Assembly: GCF_006716085.1 (NCBI RefSeq)
Contig: NZ_VFON01000001.1
Coordinates: 1 to 64,000 of the forward strand
Length of the DNA stretch: 64,000 nt
Origin: Leucobacter komagatae
Lineage (GTDB): Bacteria > Actinomycetota > Actinomycetes > Actinomycetales > Microbacteriaceae
Direction: 5' to 3'
The notes beneath the pieces were generated by a model, which saw only the letters and a program-made list of their open reading frames with translations, did not search any database and was not told where the DNA came from. Shown piece by piece: positions 63,463 to 64,000 of this stretch (within the stretch, counting starts at the first letter, position 1; every line of letters begins with the position of its first letter). The position numbers were made by a program, and so were the translations under genes.

Positions 63463-64000
63463 CTACTCCGAGGCGTGCTCCGGGATGTCGACCGTCGCGG
63501 TGAGCGGTTGGCCCGTACGCAGGAGCCTGCGCTTCGTCACCTGCCAGGCGGCCGCGAGCGCAGCAAACCAAATGGGAGTGCACAGGAGCGGCAGCCGCGT
63601 GTCTTCGGCGAGTGACAGCGTGACGAGAATGAACGCAAAGAACGCGAGTACCAGCCACGGGGTCACCCGCGCGAGCGGGGTGCGGAACTTCGAGGAAGCG
63701 TGACGCTCGGGGTGCTTGCGGAGGTAGCAAATGAAGCTGACCGCGATCATACTCCAGACGAAGATGATGAACGTCGAGGCGACCGACGTGACGAACGTGA
63801 ACGCCTCGATGACACTGTTTCCGAGCAGCAGGATCGGCACGACCGACAGCACGAACACCGTCGAGAAGAACACCGAGCGGCGGGGGACGCCGCGGGCGTC
63901 GGTGAGGGCGAAACCGCGCGGAGCGTGGCCATCGCGGGCGAGCGCGTGCATCATGCGGGTGCCCGAGTAGAACCCCGAGTTCGCGCTCGACGCTGCCGAG
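63463..64000 (-). CDS. amino acid permease (APC family), C-terminal part
   Basis: The gene runs off the right edge, so its start is not seen. The visible 179 residues begin AASSANSGFYSGTRMMHALARDGHAP in parts, a typical APC loop, followed by four membrane helices (VFFSTVFVLSVVPILLL and on) and a short tail ending DIPEHASE. It resembles the GABA/D-serine/alanine transporters (AAT subfamily). The neighbouring ald would suit an alanine or similar amino acid, but this is a guess. Confidence 0.88.
   Translation of the reverse strand, partial: SAASSANSGFYSGTRMMHALARDGHAPRGFALTDARGVPRRSVFFSTVFVLSVVPILLLGNSVIEAFTFVTSVASTFIIFVWSMIAVSFICYLRKHPERHASSKFRTPLARVTPWLVLAFFAFILVTLSLAEDTRLPLLCTPIWFAALAAAWQVTKRRLLRTGQPLTATVDIPEHASE

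Overview
The window comes from a high-GC actinobacterium, most likely a member of the Microbacteriaceae close to Leucobacter. This is an inference from gene content: a WhiB1-type regulator, the sigR-rsrA pair next to aroA-rsgA, a DUF3097 protein, a TM0106-type nuclease-helicase, and many genes whose start codon lies 6-7 bases after a TANNNT hexamer with no Shine-Dalgarno (leaderless transcripts). I saw no rRNA, tRNA, CRISPR array, transposase or integrase.

Layout. 1-11.2 kb is housekeeping: a frameshifted hrpA start, an aldo/keto reductase, a serine hydrolase, malate dehydrogenase, argG, whiB, a peroxiredoxin, membrane proteins, rsgA-aroA and the redox sigma/anti-sigma pair sigR-rsrA. 11.17-12.51 kb is a small foreign islet inserted exactly at the 3' end of rsrA and bounded by a 22-bp direct repeat of that end. 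It carries a coupled three-gene unit on the minus strand. 12.5-18.2 kb is a Dpp/Opp-type peptide ABC transporter operon with a YbaK-type deacylase at its end. 18.4-28.2 kb holds an arginase-family protein, DUF3097, a hydroxyisobutyryl-CoA hydrolase-like protein, MocR, DtxR/MntR and HxlR regulators and a DHA2 drug exporter with a striking palindrome over its start codon.

28.2-39.1 kb is a catabolic island. An acyl-CoA ligase, two different thiolases and an RPE65-family (carotenoid/stilbene-cleaving) dioxygenase lie in one operon, facing a nitronate monooxygenase and a TetR regulator. A YtcJ-type amidohydrolase and an NhaC antiporter follow. 39.2-55.9 kb contains a lipoprotein, a TetR/acyl-CoA dehydrogenase pair, a LysR/basic amino acid decarboxylase pair with a large operator-like dyad, a DUF885 protein, an NCS1 permease, a DEAD-box helicase whose Shine-Dalgarno is buried in a start-proximal hairpin, a 1226-residue nuclease-helicase and an aminotransferase.

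55.9-60.3 kb is the most exciting part. A 648-residue protein with an unusual N-terminal domain and a DUF1023-like alpha/beta hydrolase (GHSYG) is translationally coupled to three tandem copies of one lipoprotein gene. This looks like a secreted lipase-type effector with a multiplied surface immunity lipoprotein. Its N-terminal domain (W, two Cys, F, G and E at identical spacing) recurs in the islet at 12 kb, where it is joined to a glycine-zipper segment and followed by a coupled membrane protein. The two loci therefore look like alternative toxin modules of one undescribed delivery system. The window ends with alanine dehydrogenase and its Lrp-type regulator, a nicotinamidase and the C-terminal part of an amino acid permease.
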